Shown one piece after another: positions 17,034-25,832 of a DNA stretch of 64,000 nucleotides. Made by a program: the position numbers and the translations under genes. Within the stretch, counting starts at the first letter, position 1, and each line of letters begins with the position of its first letter. The notes below the pieces were generated by a model. That model made no database searches, was not told where the DNA came from, and worked only from the letters and a program-made list of their open reading frames with translations. The stretch is from Janthinobacterium sp. FW305-129 (GTDB lineage: Bacteria; Pseudomonadota; Gammaproteobacteria; Burkholderiales; Burkholderiaceae_D). The stretch spans positions 186,001 through 250,000 of the forward strand of contig NZ_JACYMM010000002.1 of assembly GCF_020858115.1 (NCBI RefSeq). Reading direction: 5' to 3'.

Positions 17034-17646
17034 CTTTGTGCCGACTCTGCCGCCCAACACCACGGCGCTGGAACGCGCCATCGCCATGGCCTGCGCCGAG
17101 CTGGTCAACGTACCCGTGCCGCTGCGCGAGCTGTGGAACGCCGACCGCTGCCCGGTCAACTTGCTGCCGTTCCTGGCCTGGGCCTGTTCCGTGGACCGCT
17201 GGGACGACACCTGGCCCGAATCGACCAAGCGCGGCGCCATCAAGGCGTCCTATTTCATCCACAAGCACAAGGGCACGATTGCCGCCGTGCGCCGCGTGGT
17301 GGAGTCCCTGGGCTATTTGATCCGCATCACCGAATGGTGGCAGACCACGCCACCGGGCGTGCCGGGCACCTTCCGTCTCGACGTCGGCGTGCTGGACACG
17401 GGCATCACCGACGCCATGTTTCAGGAAATGGAACGCCTGATCGCCGACGCCAAGCCCGTCAGCCGCCATATGACCGGCCTGGCGATTTATCTGGAAAGTC
17501 GCGGCACGGTTTACACCGGCATTGCCGCCTACCACGGCGACGTCATGACCGTCTTTCCGTGGATTGCGGAAACCATCGAAGTGCGCGGCACGCTGTTGCA
17601 GGCCGGCGCATCCCATACCATCGACACCATGACCATCTATCCATGA
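17026..17646 (+). CDS. Tail protein I (P2 gpI)
   Basis: A 206-residue baseplate wedge protein starting MNNFVPTLPPNTTALERAIAMA. LRELWNADRCPVNLLPFLAWACSVDRWDDTW and KRGAIKASYFIHKHKGTIAAVRRVVE match gpI closely. The ATG at 17026 lies inside the end of J; a GTG at 17011 is less likely. It overlaps the fibre gene by four bases. Confidence 0.93.
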   Translation: MNNFVPTLPPNTTALERAIAMACAELVNVPVPLRELWNADRCPVNLLPFLAWACSVDRWDDTWPESTKRGAIKASYFIHKHKGTIAAVRRVVESLGYLIRITEWWQTTPPGVPGTFRLDVGVLDTGITDAMFQEMERLIADAKPVSRHMTGLAIYLESRGTVYTGIAAYHGDVMTVFPWIAETIEVRGTLLQAGASHTIDTMTIYP

Positions 17647-19382
17647 GCACATATTTCGCTATTCTGACGCAGGTGGGCGAGGCCAAGCTGGCCAATGCCA
17701 TCGCCCTGGGGCAAACCCTGAAACTGAAAAAAATGGGCGTCGGCGACGGCAACGGCACCCTGCCGGTTCCCGACCGAGGACAAAAGGCGCTGCTACGCGA
17801 GGTGCACCGCGCCGACTTGAACAAATTGGACAAAGACCCGGCCAACAGCAGCCAGATCATTGCCGAACAAGTGCTGCCCGAGAACGTGGGCGGCTGGTGG
17901 ATGCGCGAACTCGGCATCTACGACGAGGCGGGCGACCTGTGCGCGGTGGCCAACTGCCCGCCCAGCTACAAGCCATTGATGGCCGAGGGCAGCGGGCGCA
18001 CGCAAGTGGTGCGCATCGTGCTGATCGTCGCCAGCACGGCTGCCATCGAGCTGAAAATCGATCCGTCCATCATCCTGGCCACCCGTAAATATGTCGATGA
18101 CCAGGACATCACCGTGCGCGCCTACAGCGACGCGCAACTGGCCAAACACCTGGCCGCTCTTGATCCGCATCCGCTGCTGGCCAAGGTCGCCTATGTCGAT
18201 CAGCAGGACGCCAGCGCGCGCGCCTATGGCGAACAGCAACTGGCCAAGCATCAGGCGGCTCTTGACCCGCACCCGCTGCTGGCGAAGGTCGCCTATGTCG
18301 ATCAGCAAGACACCAGTGCGCGTGCCTATGGCGATCAGCAACTGGCCAAGCACCAGGCTGCTGCAGATCCGCACCCGCTGCTGGCGAAGGTCGCCTATGT
18401 CGATCAGCAGGACGCCAGCGCGCGCGCGTATGGCGACCAGCAACTGGCCAAGCATCAGGCGGCCGCCGACCCGCATCCGCTGCTGGCGAAGGTCGCCTAT
18501 GTCGATCAGCAGGACACCAGCGCCCGCACCTATGGCGATCAGCAACTGGCCAAGCATCAGGCTGCGGCAGACCCGCATCCGCTCCTGGCAAAGACTGCCT
18601 ATGTCGATCAGCAGGACACCAGCGCGCGCGCCTATGGCGACCAGCAACTGGCCAAGCACCAGGCCGCAGCCGATCCGCATTCGCAATACAGTAAAAAAGA
18701 AGTGGCAACACTGCCGAAGTTCAGCGCGTCGAGCAAGCTGGCCAGCGCCGAGTTTGTACAGCAGGCACAAGGCAGCATGGTGAAATACGTTGGCGTGAAT
18801 GCCGACCGCATCTTGACAGCGGACGACATGGGCGCCGCCCTGTACTTTACCGCCCCTGGTCTGACCCTCACCATTCCCAGCCCGGACTCGCTGGGCATTC
18901 CCGCCAATTCGGGCAAGTACTTCAAGCTCTTCGGCCTGAACCAGTCGCCAGGCACGATTGCGTCCGGAGCCGGCGTGGTCATTGGCTATGACGTTGGCGA
19001 CGTGAAAAAAATCATCATCAAACAAGGCCAGTTCATCACCGTGATGGCAACAAGCGGCCAAGTCTGGCAAGTCATCGATGCAACCGCCGAAATGGGGCGC
19101 AATGCCGACTTTTCGTCAAAGTTGGTTGGAAGTAACGGCCACCAAAAACTGCCAGGTAATTTCATCATGCAATTTTGGCGATGCCACCGCGACGCCTGCA
19201 GGAAGCTTCATTACATTCGATATCGCCTTCCCTGTGGAGTGCTTCGGCGTCTGCCTCACCGGCGCCAACAACGACGCCGTCAATCGCCTGGGAACCGGCA
19301 AGCCAACCAGGACAGGCTTTGCTGCGTACTCGTCCGACTCCACTCCGGCCACTCGTTACATCGCTTTCGGGAAATAACATGA
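17643..19382 (+). CDS. Tail fibre protein H with shifted C-terminal frame
   Basis: About 579 residues as read. Residues 1–145 are the conserved fibre N-terminus that binds the baseplate (YFAILTQVGEAKLANAIALG, KMGVGDGNG, GGWWMRELGIYDE). Six copies of a 34-residue repeat follow (about 149–352), forming the shaft, then a knob region. After GNFIMQF at about residue 511 the translation turns into an Arg/Cys-rich sequence unlike any fibre tip. The +1-offset frame from the same point gives GDATATPAGSFITFDIAFP...RYIAFGK, a normal fibre tip, ending at 19377. Removing one T from the run at 19173–19176 would join them. This may be phase variation, a pseudogene-making mutation or a sequencing error. Confidence 0.88.
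   Translation: MSTYFAILTQVGEAKLANAIALGQTLKLKKMGVGDGNGTLPVPDRGQKALLREVHRADLNKLDKDPANSSQIIAEQVLPENVGGWWMRELGIYDEAGDLCAVANCPPSYKPLMAEGSGRTQVVRIVLIVASTAAIELKIDPSIILATRKYVDDQDITVRAYSDAQLAKHLAALDPHPLLAKVAYVDQQDASARAYGEQQLAKHQAALDPHPLLAKVAYVDQQDTSARAYGDQQLAKHQAAADPHPLLAKVAYVDQQDASARAYGDQQLAKHQAAADPHPLLAKVAYVDQQDTSARTYGDQQLAKHQAAADPHPLLAKTAYVDQQDTSARAYGDQQLAKHQAAADPHSQYSKKEVATLPKFSASSKLASAEFVQQAQGSMVKYVGVNADRILTADDMGAALYFTAPGLTLTIPSPDSLGIPANSGKYFKLFGLNQSPGTIASGAGVVIGYDVGDVKKIIIKQGQFITVMATSGQVWQVIDATAEMGRNADFSSKLVGSNGHQKLPGNFIMQFWRCHRDACRKLHYIRYRLPCGVLRRLPHRRQQRRRQSPGNRQANQDRLCCVLVRLHSGHSLHRFREIT
18087..18698 (+). repeat. Six tandem 102-bp repeats in the tail fibre gene
   Basis: Units begin at 18087 (degenerate), 18189, 18291, 18393, 18495 and 18597, each encoding 34 residues of the type AYVDQQDTSARAYGDQQLAK followed by HQAAADPHPLLAKV. 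The inner four are nearly identical at DNA level. They keep frame, so copy-number change would alter shaft length only. Confidence 0.95.
19177..19377 (+). other. Out-of-frame continuation of the tail fibre tip
   Basis: This frame encodes GDATATPAGSFITFDIAFP through TPATRYIAFGK and stop. It looks like the C-terminal receptor-binding tip of P2-type fibres but lacks its own start. It is in a different frame from the fibre gene because of one base at the T run just upstream. Confidence 0.75.
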
Positions 19383-19885
19383 CCATCTTTTATTCCAATA
19401 CCACCCGTGGGTTTTATCCCGAGGATATGCGTGCCGACTACGAACAGGCCGGCACCTGGCCGGCCGATGGCGTCAAGGTCGCGCCCGAGGACGAGGCCAT
19501 GCTGCGCGAGGCAATCACCGCTGGCGCGACCATCCGCAAGCAGTCCGGCGGCAAGTGGAGTATCACCGCGCCACCGCCGCCACCGTTTGCCGTGCTGGCC
19601 ACGCCCTACCTGGCCGGCGTGCGCCAGGCGCGCGACGCCATCCTCAACCGGCTGGCCGGCATTGGCTTTGCCGCCATGGCCAGTGGCGACGCGGCCACCG
19701 CGCAAGCGGTTGCCACGGCGCGCACCTGCCTGCTCGACATCACCACCTGCGCGACGGTCGCCGCCGCACAGGATCTGGATGCCCTGCAAGCGGCCGTCAG
19801 CGCCGAATTCCAGCGCATCGCCGACGCCTTGCCGGATGAGGCGCGGCGCGCCTTCGATGATGCGGGCACGACAGCGCCCCAGTAA
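19379..19885 (+). CDS. Tail fibre assembly/chaperone-like protein (gpG position)
   Basis: A 168-residue protein. The start MTIFYSNTTRGFYPEDMRADYEQ is typical of phage proteins following fibre genes, and PADGVKVAPEDEAMLREA fits the fibre-assembly group. A Pro run (PPPPPF) separates this from a helical C-terminal half. P2 gpG helps fold or assemble fibre H. It starts one base after the stop of the tip frame, which suggests that frame is the functional 3' end of H. Confidence 0.75.
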   Translation: MTIFYSNTTRGFYPEDMRADYEQAGTWPADGVKVAPEDEAMLREAITAGATIRKQSGGKWSITAPPPPPFAVLATPYLAGVRQARDAILNRLAGIGFAAMASGDAATAQAVATARTCLLDITTCATVAAAQDLDALQAAVSAEFQRIADALPDEARRAFDDAGTTAPQ

Positions 19886-19915
19886 CGTCTTTTCACCACT
19901 CACCAGGAGAGCCCT

Positions 19916-21091
19916 ATGGCCACCGACTACCACCATGGCGTGCGCGTCATTGAAATCAACGAGGGTTCGCGCCCGATCCGCACCGTCTCCACGGCCGTGC
20001 TGGGCCTGATCGCCACGGCCGACGATGCCGACCCGGAGGCCTTCCCGCTCGATACGCCCGTGCTCGTCACCAACGTGCTGGCCGCCATGGGCAAGGCCGG
20101 CAAGACGGGCACCTTGTATCGCAGCCTGGCGGCCATCGCCGCGCAGACCAAGCCGCTGACGGTCGTCGTGCGCGTGGCAGAAGGCGAAACGGAAGCGGAA
20201 ACCACGACCAATGCCGTGGGCGGCGTCTCGCCCGATGGCAAGTACCTGGGCGCCCAGGCGCTGCTGGCCGCGCAAAGCAAGCTTGGAGCGAAACCGCGCA
20301 TCCTGGGCGCGCCGGGGCTGGACACCCAGGCCGTCACCAATGCCCTGGCCAGCGTGGCGCAGCGCCTGCGCGGCTTCGTATATGCGTCGGCCTACGGCTG
20401 CGCCACCATCACGGCGGCCACCGCCTACCGTGGCCAGTTCGGCCAGCGCGAAGTGATGATGATCTGGCCGGATTTTGTGAACTGGAATACCGCCACCGAC
20501 GAGGAAGCCGGCATTTCGGCCGTGGCCTACGCCATGGGCCTGCGCGCCAAGATCGACGAGGAAACGGGCTGGCACAAGACTTTATCGAACGTGGTCGTCA
20601 ACGGCCCGACCGGCATCAGCAAGGATGTGTTTTTCGACTTGCAAGACCCGGCCACCGATGCCGGCGTTCTCAACGCCAAGGAAGTGACCACCCTGATTAA
20701 CATGGGCGGCTACCGCTTCTGGGGTTCGCGCACCTGCGAGGCGCCGGGCGGCTTCTTCTATTTCGAAAGCTACACGCGCACGGCCCAGGTGCTGGCCGAC
20801 ACCATCGCCGAGGCGCACTTCGCCTACGTCGATGTGCCCTTGCATCCGTCCCTGGTGCGTGACCTGCTGGAAAGCATCAACGCCAAGTTCCGCGACCTGA
20901 AATTGCAGGGCTACATCATCGACGGCCATGCCTGGTATGACGAGCAATACAACGACAAGACGGCGCTGAAAGACGGCAAGCTGGCCATCGATTACGACTA
21001 CACGCCCGTGCCGCCGCTGGAAAACCTGAAATTCCAGCAGCGCATTACCGACCGCTACCTGGCCGACTTCGCCTCCCGCATCGCGGCTTAA
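19916..21091 (+). CDS. Major tail sheath protein (P2 gpFI)
   Basis: A 391-residue contractile sheath protein, the usual size. It starts MATDYHHGVRVIEINEGSRPIRTVSTAVLG with AGGAG upstream. The central AAATAYRGQFGQREVMMIWPDF-like region and the C-terminal WGSRTCEAPGGFFYFESYTRTAQVLADTI and KFRDLKLQGYIIDGHAWYD are sheath hallmarks. Together with the tube gene next to it, it marks the phage as a myovirus. Confidence 0.95.
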   Translation: MATDYHHGVRVIEINEGSRPIRTVSTAVLGLIATADDADPEAFPLDTPVLVTNVLAAMGKAGKTGTLYRSLAAIAAQTKPLTVVVRVAEGETEAETTTNAVGGVSPDGKYLGAQALLAAQSKLGAKPRILGAPGLDTQAVTNALASVAQRLRGFVYASAYGCATITAATAYRGQFGQREVMMIWPDFVNWNTATDEEAGISAVAYAMGLRAKIDEETGWHKTLSNVVVNGPTGISKDVFFDLQDPATDAGVLNAKEVTTLINMGGYRFWGSRTCEAPGGFFYFESYTRTAQVLADTIAEAHFAYVDVPLHPSLVRDLLESINAKFRDLKLQGYIIDGHAWYDEQYNDKTALKDGKLAIDYDYTPVPPLENLKFQQRITDRYLADFASRIAA

Positions 21092-21141
21092 CCATCCCCG
21101 TGCCCGCCGCGTGCGGGTGCCACTGACCACTGGAGAACACT

Positions 21142-21651
21142 ATGGGCATGCCCCACAAACTCAAGCAATTCAACGTATTTCAAAACGGCGTCCTGTTCAT
21201 GGGCATGGTGCCCGAAGTCACCTTGCCGAAACTGAGCCGCAAGATGGAAGAGTACCGCGCCGGCGGCATGAGCGGCCCCGTGTCCGTCGACTTCGGCAAC
21301 GAGGCGCTGTCGCTGGAATGGAGCGGCGGCGGCCTGATCGCCGAAGCCCTGAAACAGTACGGCGCGCACACGCATGGCGCCGTGCAACTGCGCTTTGCCG
21401 GCGCTTACCAGAACGACGATGACGGCAGCGTCGCCGCCGTCGAGGTCGTCGTGCGCGGCCGTTACAAGGAAATCGACATGGGCGGCGCCAAGATGGGCGA
21501 CGACACCACGCACAAATACACGATGGCGTGCAGCTATTACAAGCTGATGATCGACGGCGCCACCGTCATCGAACTGGACTTCATGAGCGGCACCGAGAAC
21601 TTCGGCGGCGGCGATACCAACGCGGCCATCCGCAAGGCCATCGGCCTGTAA
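21142..21651 (+). CDS. Major tail tube protein (P2 gpFII)
   Basis: A 169-residue tube protein starting MGMPHKLKQFNVFQNGVLFMG with GGAG upstream. EVTLPKLSRKMEEYRAGGMSGPV and the C-terminal HKYTMACSYYKLMIDGATVIELDFM with NAAIRKAIGL match gpFII. It forms the inner tube around which the sheath contracts. Confidence 0.95.
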   Translation: MGMPHKLKQFNVFQNGVLFMGMVPEVTLPKLSRKMEEYRAGGMSGPVSVDFGNEALSLEWSGGGLIAEALKQYGAHTHGAVQLRFAGAYQNDDDGSVAAVEVVVRGRYKEIDMGGAKMGDDTTHKYTMACSYYKLMIDGATVIELDFMSGTENFGGGDTNAAIRKAIGL

Positions 21652-21691
21652 TCCCCTTTTTTACTGACCACTCCACCACAAGGAACACAGC

Positions 21692-22000
21692 ATGAACAAC
21701 GATACCCAAAACAGCGCCGTCATCGAGCTGGACGAACCGATCAAGCGCGGCGACAGCTTCATCACCTCGCTGACCGTGCGCAAACCCAAGGCGGGCGCCC
21801 TGCGCGGCATTTCCCTGATCGAGCTGGCCAACCTGAACGTGTCGGCCCTGCAGATCGTCCTGCCGCGCATCACCGAGCCGACCCTGACCGCGCACGACAT
21901 CGCCAACATGGATCCGGCGGATCTGCTGGCCGTGGGCGCCGAGGTTGCCGGTTTTTTGGCGAGCAAAGCCGATCGCCTTTCGGTATCCCCGGCGAAGTAG
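21692..22000 (+). CDS. Tail protein E (P2 gpE, tape-measure chaperone)
   Basis: A 102-residue protein starting MNNDTQNSAVIELDEPIKRGDSF. KPKAGALRGISLIELANLNVSALQIVLPRIT and MDPADLLAVGAEVAGFLA match gpE. It is the shorter of two products: a T-TTT-TTG heptamer in phase at 21952–21958 would send some ribosomes into the -1 frame to make the longer E+E' protein. Both act as chaperones for the tape measure in related phages. Confidence 0.92.
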   Translation: MNNDTQNSAVIELDEPIKRGDSFITSLTVRKPKAGALRGISLIELANLNVSALQIVLPRITEPTLTAHDIANMDPADLLAVGAEVAGFLASKADRLSVSPAK

Positions 22001-22122
22001 AAGACGCCATGGCCGACATTGCCGGCGTCTTCCACTGGACGCCGGCCGCGATGGACGGTTTTACGATTGATGAACTGATGGCCTGGCGCGAACGCGCCCG
22101 GCAGCGAAGCGGAGCGGAATAG
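21952..22122 (+). CDS. E' extension made by -1 frameshift (E+E')
   Basis: Slippage at T-TTT-TTG (21952–21958, in E phase ggT TTT TTG) leads into an open -1 frame reading GEQSRSPFGIPGEVEDAMAD, then IAGVFHWTPAAMDGFTIDELMAWRERARQRSG, ending at TAG 22120–22122. This is the known P2 arrangement, in which E and E+E' are made from one gene. The next gene T starts immediately after the TAG. An ATG at 22009 could in principle start a 37-residue peptide, but the frameshift product is the expected form. Confidence 0.85.
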   Translation, partial: FFGEQSRSPFGIPGEVEDAMADIAGVFHWTPAAMDGFTIDELMAWRERARQRSGAE

Positions 22123-25100
22123 ATGGCTGGTCGGGATCTGAAATTACAGGTGGTATTTGCAGCGCTGGACAAGATTACCGGCCCGCTGAAAAAGATCATG
22201 GGCGGTTCCAGCGAGACGGCCAAGGCCTTGAAGGCCACCAGTGACCGCTTGCGCGACCTGAACGCCCAGCAAAAGAACATCAGCAAATTCCGCGAGCTGC
22301 ACGGTGGCCTGGACGCCACCCGCACCAAACTGGAAGCGGCGCAACAGAAGGTGGCCAGCCTGGCCACCAAAATGAAACAGACGGAGGCGCCCACGCGTGC
22401 CATGACACGCGAATTTAACGCCGCCACCAAAGCGGCCAGCGCCTTGAAGACGGCAGGCCAGCAGCAGGCGCAGCAACTGCAAGTCATGCGCGAGCGCCTG
22501 GCGGGCGCCGGCATCGGCACCAAAGACCTGGCCAACCACGAACGCACCTTGCGCCGCGAGATCGAGGCCACCAACAAAACCACTACCTTGCAGCAGCAGA
22601 AGCTGGCCAACGCCGCGGCCAAGCAGCAGCGCGTCAGCAATGCCACGCAGCACGCCGACAAGCTGCGCAACAAGGCCGGCAACCTGGCCATGGCCGGTGC
22701 TGGCGCGACCGCCACGGGCGCCGTCATCGGCGCGCCCGTGGTCAAAGGGCTGAACGAGGCCAAGCACTATCAAACAGAAGTGGGCAGGGTCAACGCGCTG
22801 GGCCTGGGCGACAAGGTGTCCGGCGAGGCCGTCGCCTTCGCGCGCAACATGAAGACCTACGGCACCAGCCAGCTCGACAACCTGCAGCTCATGCGCGACG
22901 GCATGAGCGCCTTTGCCGATGTGCACCATGCGGAAATGGTCGCCCCTACCCTGGCCAAGATGAAGTTTGCCAATCACGCCTTCTTTGGTGAGGAAGAAGG
23001 CGCCGACAACGAACGCAAGTTCATGGACATGCTCAAGGTGATCGAGCTGCGCGGCGGCCTGGAGAGCAAGGAAAAGTTCGAAGCCCAGGCAAATATCGTG
23101 CAGCAGGTCATCACCGCCACGGGCGGGCGCGTCGGCCCGAATGAATGGCTGAACATGATCAAGACGGGCGGCATCGCGGCCAAGGGCTTGAAAGATGATG
23201 CCTTCTACTACCAAATGGAACCGCTGGTGCAGGAAATGAGCGGCAACCGCGTCGGCACGTCCCTGATGAGCGCCTACCAGAACTTATACCAGGGCCGCAC
23301 GACGAAACGGTCGGTCAAAAAGCTGGATGAGTTCGGCCTGATTGGTGACAAGAGCAAGGTCACGCCTGACAAGGCGGGGCAAATTGCCTTCCTTGATCCA
23401 GGTGCGCTGCTGGGTTCCGAGCTGTTCCGCGAAAACCAGTTCGAATGGCTGGAAAAGGTGCTGTTGCCGCAACTGGCCAAGAAGGGCATCACGGAGAAAA
23501 AGCACGTGCTCGATGCCATCGGCAGCATCTTTTCCAACCGCACCGCGTCGAACCTGTATTCGCAGATGTACCTGCAGCGCGTGCAGATCCACAAAAATGA
23601 AAAACTCAACCGTGGCGCCGCCGATATCGGCCGGCTGGAAAAGCTGGGGCGCGACTCGGCGGCCGGCAAGGAACTGGAAGCGCAGTCCAAGCTGGCCAAC
23701 CTCAAGCTCACCATGGGCGAAAAAATCCTGCCGCTGTACGCGCAGGGGCTGGAACTGGCGATTTCCGCCGTGCAGCGCCTGAACGGTTTCATGGAGCGCA
23801 ACCCGACCGTGGCCAAGCTCATGATTACCGCCTTTGCCGTGCTGGCCGGCCTGCTGCTGGTGCTGGGGCCGCTGATGCTGGGCATCGCCGCCATGATCGG
23901 CCCGTATGCCATGCTGCACGTCATGTTTGCCAAGATGGGCGTGACGGGCGGCGTGCTCACGCCCATCCTGCGCAAGCTGGGCGGCGCCTTCATGTGGGCG
24001 GGCCGGGCCGTGCTGTGGCTGGGCCGTGCTCTTCTGATGAACCCGATTGGCATCGCCATCACGGTCATTGCCGGCGCCGCCTTCCTGATCTACAAATACT
24101 GGGAGCCGATCAAGGCTTTCTTTGGCGGCCTGTGGTCAGACGTCAAGGCGGCGTTTGCCGGCGGCTTTACCGGCATCAATAGCCTGATCGCCGACTGGTC
24201 ACCGCTGGGCCTGTTCTATCGCGCCTTCGCGGGCGTGCTGGGCTGGTTCGGTATCGCACTGCCGGCCAGGTTCACCGACTTTGCGGCCAGCATCCGGGGG
24301 CGCTTCGCCAAGGGTCTGGCGCCGCTGGCCAGCTTCTTTACCGGCATCTGGTCGCAGATCAAGACCGCCTTTGCCGGAGGCATTGGCGGCGTCAGCGCCC
24401 TGATCGCCAACTGGTCACCGCTGGGCCTGTTCTATCGCGCCTTCGCGGGCGTGCTGGGCTGGTTCGGCATCGCGCTGCCCACCAAGTTTACCGACTTCGG
24501 CGCCACCATCCTGCAGCGCATCACCGCGTCCTGGGCGCCTATTTCCGCCTTCTTTGTCGATATCTGGTCGCGCCTGCGCACCGTCTGCGCCGGCGGCATG
24601 GGCAGCATCACGGCCCTGATTATCAACTGGTCGCCCGTCGGCGTGTTCTATCAGGCGTTCGCGGGCGTCATGAGCTGGTTCGGCATCAAGCTGCCGGCCC
24701 AGTTCACCGAGTTCGGTGCCAACATCCTGCGCGGCCTGGTCAACGGCATCACCGGTTCCATGGGCGCCGTCAAGGACGCCATCAGCAATGCCGGCTCCAG
24801 CACCATTGCCTGGTTCAAGGAAAAGCTGGGCATCCACAGCCCGAGCCGCGTGTTTGCCCAGCTCGGCGACTACACCATGCAGGGGCTGGCCGTGGGCCTG
24901 GACCGCAGCGAGGGCGAGCCGATTGCCAAGGTATCGAGCATGGCGCAGCGCCTGACGCAATTGGGCGCCGGCATCGCCATCGGCACGGCCACCGCCCTAC
25001 CCGCCAGTGCCTTCGACACGCGCGCGCCGCTGGCCCAGGGCGGGTTCGGCGCCGGATTAAGCATTCAGGGCGACAAGATCGAAATCACGATCCAGGCGCA

Positions 25101-25209
25101 AGCCGGTTCCGATCCGCAGGCCATCGCCCGCGCCGTGTATGCGGCCATGGAACAGCGCGACCGCGAAAAGGCGGCGCGCATCCGCTCGTCCCTGCGCGAC
25201 CACGATTAA
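22123..25209 (+). CDS. Tail tape measure protein (P2 gpT)
   Basis: A 1028-residue protein, the longest in the prophage. It starts MAGRDLKLQVVFAALDKITGPLKK, has a long coiled-coil N-terminal region (residues about 20–190), a hydrophobic stretch near residues 560–660, and three 72-residue internal repeats at about 666–881. HSPSRVFAQLGDYTMQGLAVGLD near the C-terminus is common in tape measures. It sets tail length and is ejected during infection. The start directly follows the E' stop. Confidence 0.93.
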   Translation: MAGRDLKLQVVFAALDKITGPLKKIMGGSSETAKALKATSDRLRDLNAQQKNISKFRELHGGLDATRTKLEAAQQKVASLATKMKQTEAPTRAMTREFNAATKAASALKTAGQQQAQQLQVMRERLAGAGIGTKDLANHERTLRREIEATNKTTTLQQQKLANAAAKQQRVSNATQHADKLRNKAGNLAMAGAGATATGAVIGAPVVKGLNEAKHYQTEVGRVNALGLGDKVSGEAVAFARNMKTYGTSQLDNLQLMRDGMSAFADVHHAEMVAPTLAKMKFANHAFFGEEEGADNERKFMDMLKVIELRGGLESKEKFEAQANIVQQVITATGGRVGPNEWLNMIKTGGIAAKGLKDDAFYYQMEPLVQEMSGNRVGTSLMSAYQNLYQGRTTKRSVKKLDEFGLIGDKSKVTPDKAGQIAFLDPGALLGSELFRENQFEWLEKVLLPQLAKKGITEKKHVLDAIGSIFSNRTASNLYSQMYLQRVQIHKNEKLNRGAADIGRLEKLGRDSAAGKELEAQSKLANLKLTMGEKILPLYAQGLELAISAVQRLNGFMERNPTVAKLMITAFAVLAGLLLVLGPLMLGIAAMIGPYAMLHVMFAKMGVTGGVLTPILRKLGGAFMWAGRAVLWLGRALLMNPIGIAITVIAGAAFLIYKYWEPIKAFFGGLWSDVKAAFAGGFTGINSLIADWSPLGLFYRAFAGVLGWFGIALPARFTDFAASIRGRFAKGLAPLASFFTGIWSQIKTAFAGGIGGVSALIANWSPLGLFYRAFAGVLGWFGIALPTKFTDFGATILQRITASWAPISAFFVDIWSRLRTVCAGGMGSITALIINWSPVGVFYQAFAGVMSWFGIKLPAQFTEFGANILRGLVNGITGSMGAVKDAISNAGSSTIAWFKEKLGIHSPSRVFAQLGDYTMQGLAVGLDRSEGEPIAKVSSMAQRLTQLGAGIAIGTATALPASAFDTRAPLAQGGFGAGLSIQGDKIEITIQAQAGSDPQAIARAVYAAMEQRDREKAARIRSSLRDHD
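24118..24765 (+). repeat. Three in-frame 216-bp repeats in the tape measure gene
   Basis: Units begin at 24118, 24334 and 24550. Each encodes FF..(L/I)W, AGG, a NWSPLGLFYRAFAGVLGWFGI-like core, and LP..FT(D/E)F. The cores of units 1 and 2 are nearly identical, and unit 3 has diverged. Confidence 0.9.
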
Positions 25210-25223
25210 GAAAGAAGCACACC

Positions 25224-25832
25224 ATGATGATGATTTTAGGAATGTTCGTTTTCAGCCTGCCGACGCTGGCCTATCACGAGCTGCAGCGGCAAACGGAGTG
25301 GAAGCACGCCAGCACGGCCCGCGTGGGCCTGCGCGATGCGCACCAGTATGTGGGGCCAGGTGACGACACCATCACCCTGTCGGGCTGGGTGGCGCCGGAA
25401 CTGACCGGCTCCCTGTATTCGCTCGATGCGCTGCGCATGATGGCCGACACCGGTAAATCGTGGATATTGATCCAGGGCACGGGCCGCATTCTCGGCTCCT
25501 ACCGCATCACCAGCATGACCGAGGGGCGCAGCATCCTGGACGGCAGCGGCGGCGCGCGCCGCGTCGAGTTCTCGATTGCGCTCAAGCGCGACGACGACGG
25601 CGTGCTGGCCATGCTTGGCCTGGGCGACATCGGCGACCTGAAAAACATGCTCAGCATCGACGGCATGACCAGCAGCATCGCGGGCGCGGCCAAGAATGCC
25701 GTGGGCAGCGTGGTCGGCAATGTGGTCGGCGGCATCACGTCGAAATACGGCGGCGTGGTCAGCGAGATGAAAGACAAGATCGGCGCCGGCATCAGCGGCG
25801 CCATCGGCAGCGCGGCGGACAAGTTCAAATGA
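25224..25832 (+). CDS. Tail protein U (P2 gpU)
   Basis: A 202-residue protein starting MMMILGMFVFSLPTLAYHELQRQTEWKH. RTEWKHA-like QTEWKHASTARVG, ITLSGWVAPELTG and SLDALRMMADTGKSWILIQGTGRI match gpU, which caps the tail near the baseplate hub. The C-terminal 60 residues are Gly/Ala/Val-rich. It overlaps D by four bases (ATGA). Confidence 0.92.
   Translation: MMMILGMFVFSLPTLAYHELQRQTEWKHASTARVGLRDAHQYVGPGDDTITLSGWVAPELTGSLYSLDALRMMADTGKSWILIQGTGRILGSYRITSMTEGRSILDGSGGARRVEFSIALKRDDDGVLAMLGLGDIGDLKNMLSIDGMTSSIAGAAKNAVGSVVGNVVGGITSKYGGVVSEMKDKIGAGISGAIGSAADKFK

Noticed and set aside
15957..17243. 428-codon minus-strand frame over baseplate genes W, J and I
   Set aside because: It opposes three well-supported baseplate genes; its translation is low in structure and typical of GC-rich antisense reading.
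18087..18698. Regular repeats considered as a CRISPR array
   Set aside because: Repeats are 102 bp, in frame inside a tail fibre gene, with no unique spacers and no cas genes nearby.
19280..20575. 431-codon minus-strand frame over the fibre-assembly and sheath genes
   Set aside because: It is a shadow of the sheath and assembly genes and has no recognisable domain, only His/Gly/Arg-rich composition.
22009..22122. Independent 37-residue gene between E and T
   Set aside because: The in-phase T-TTT-TTG signal and open -1 frame show it is the E' part of the frameshift product.
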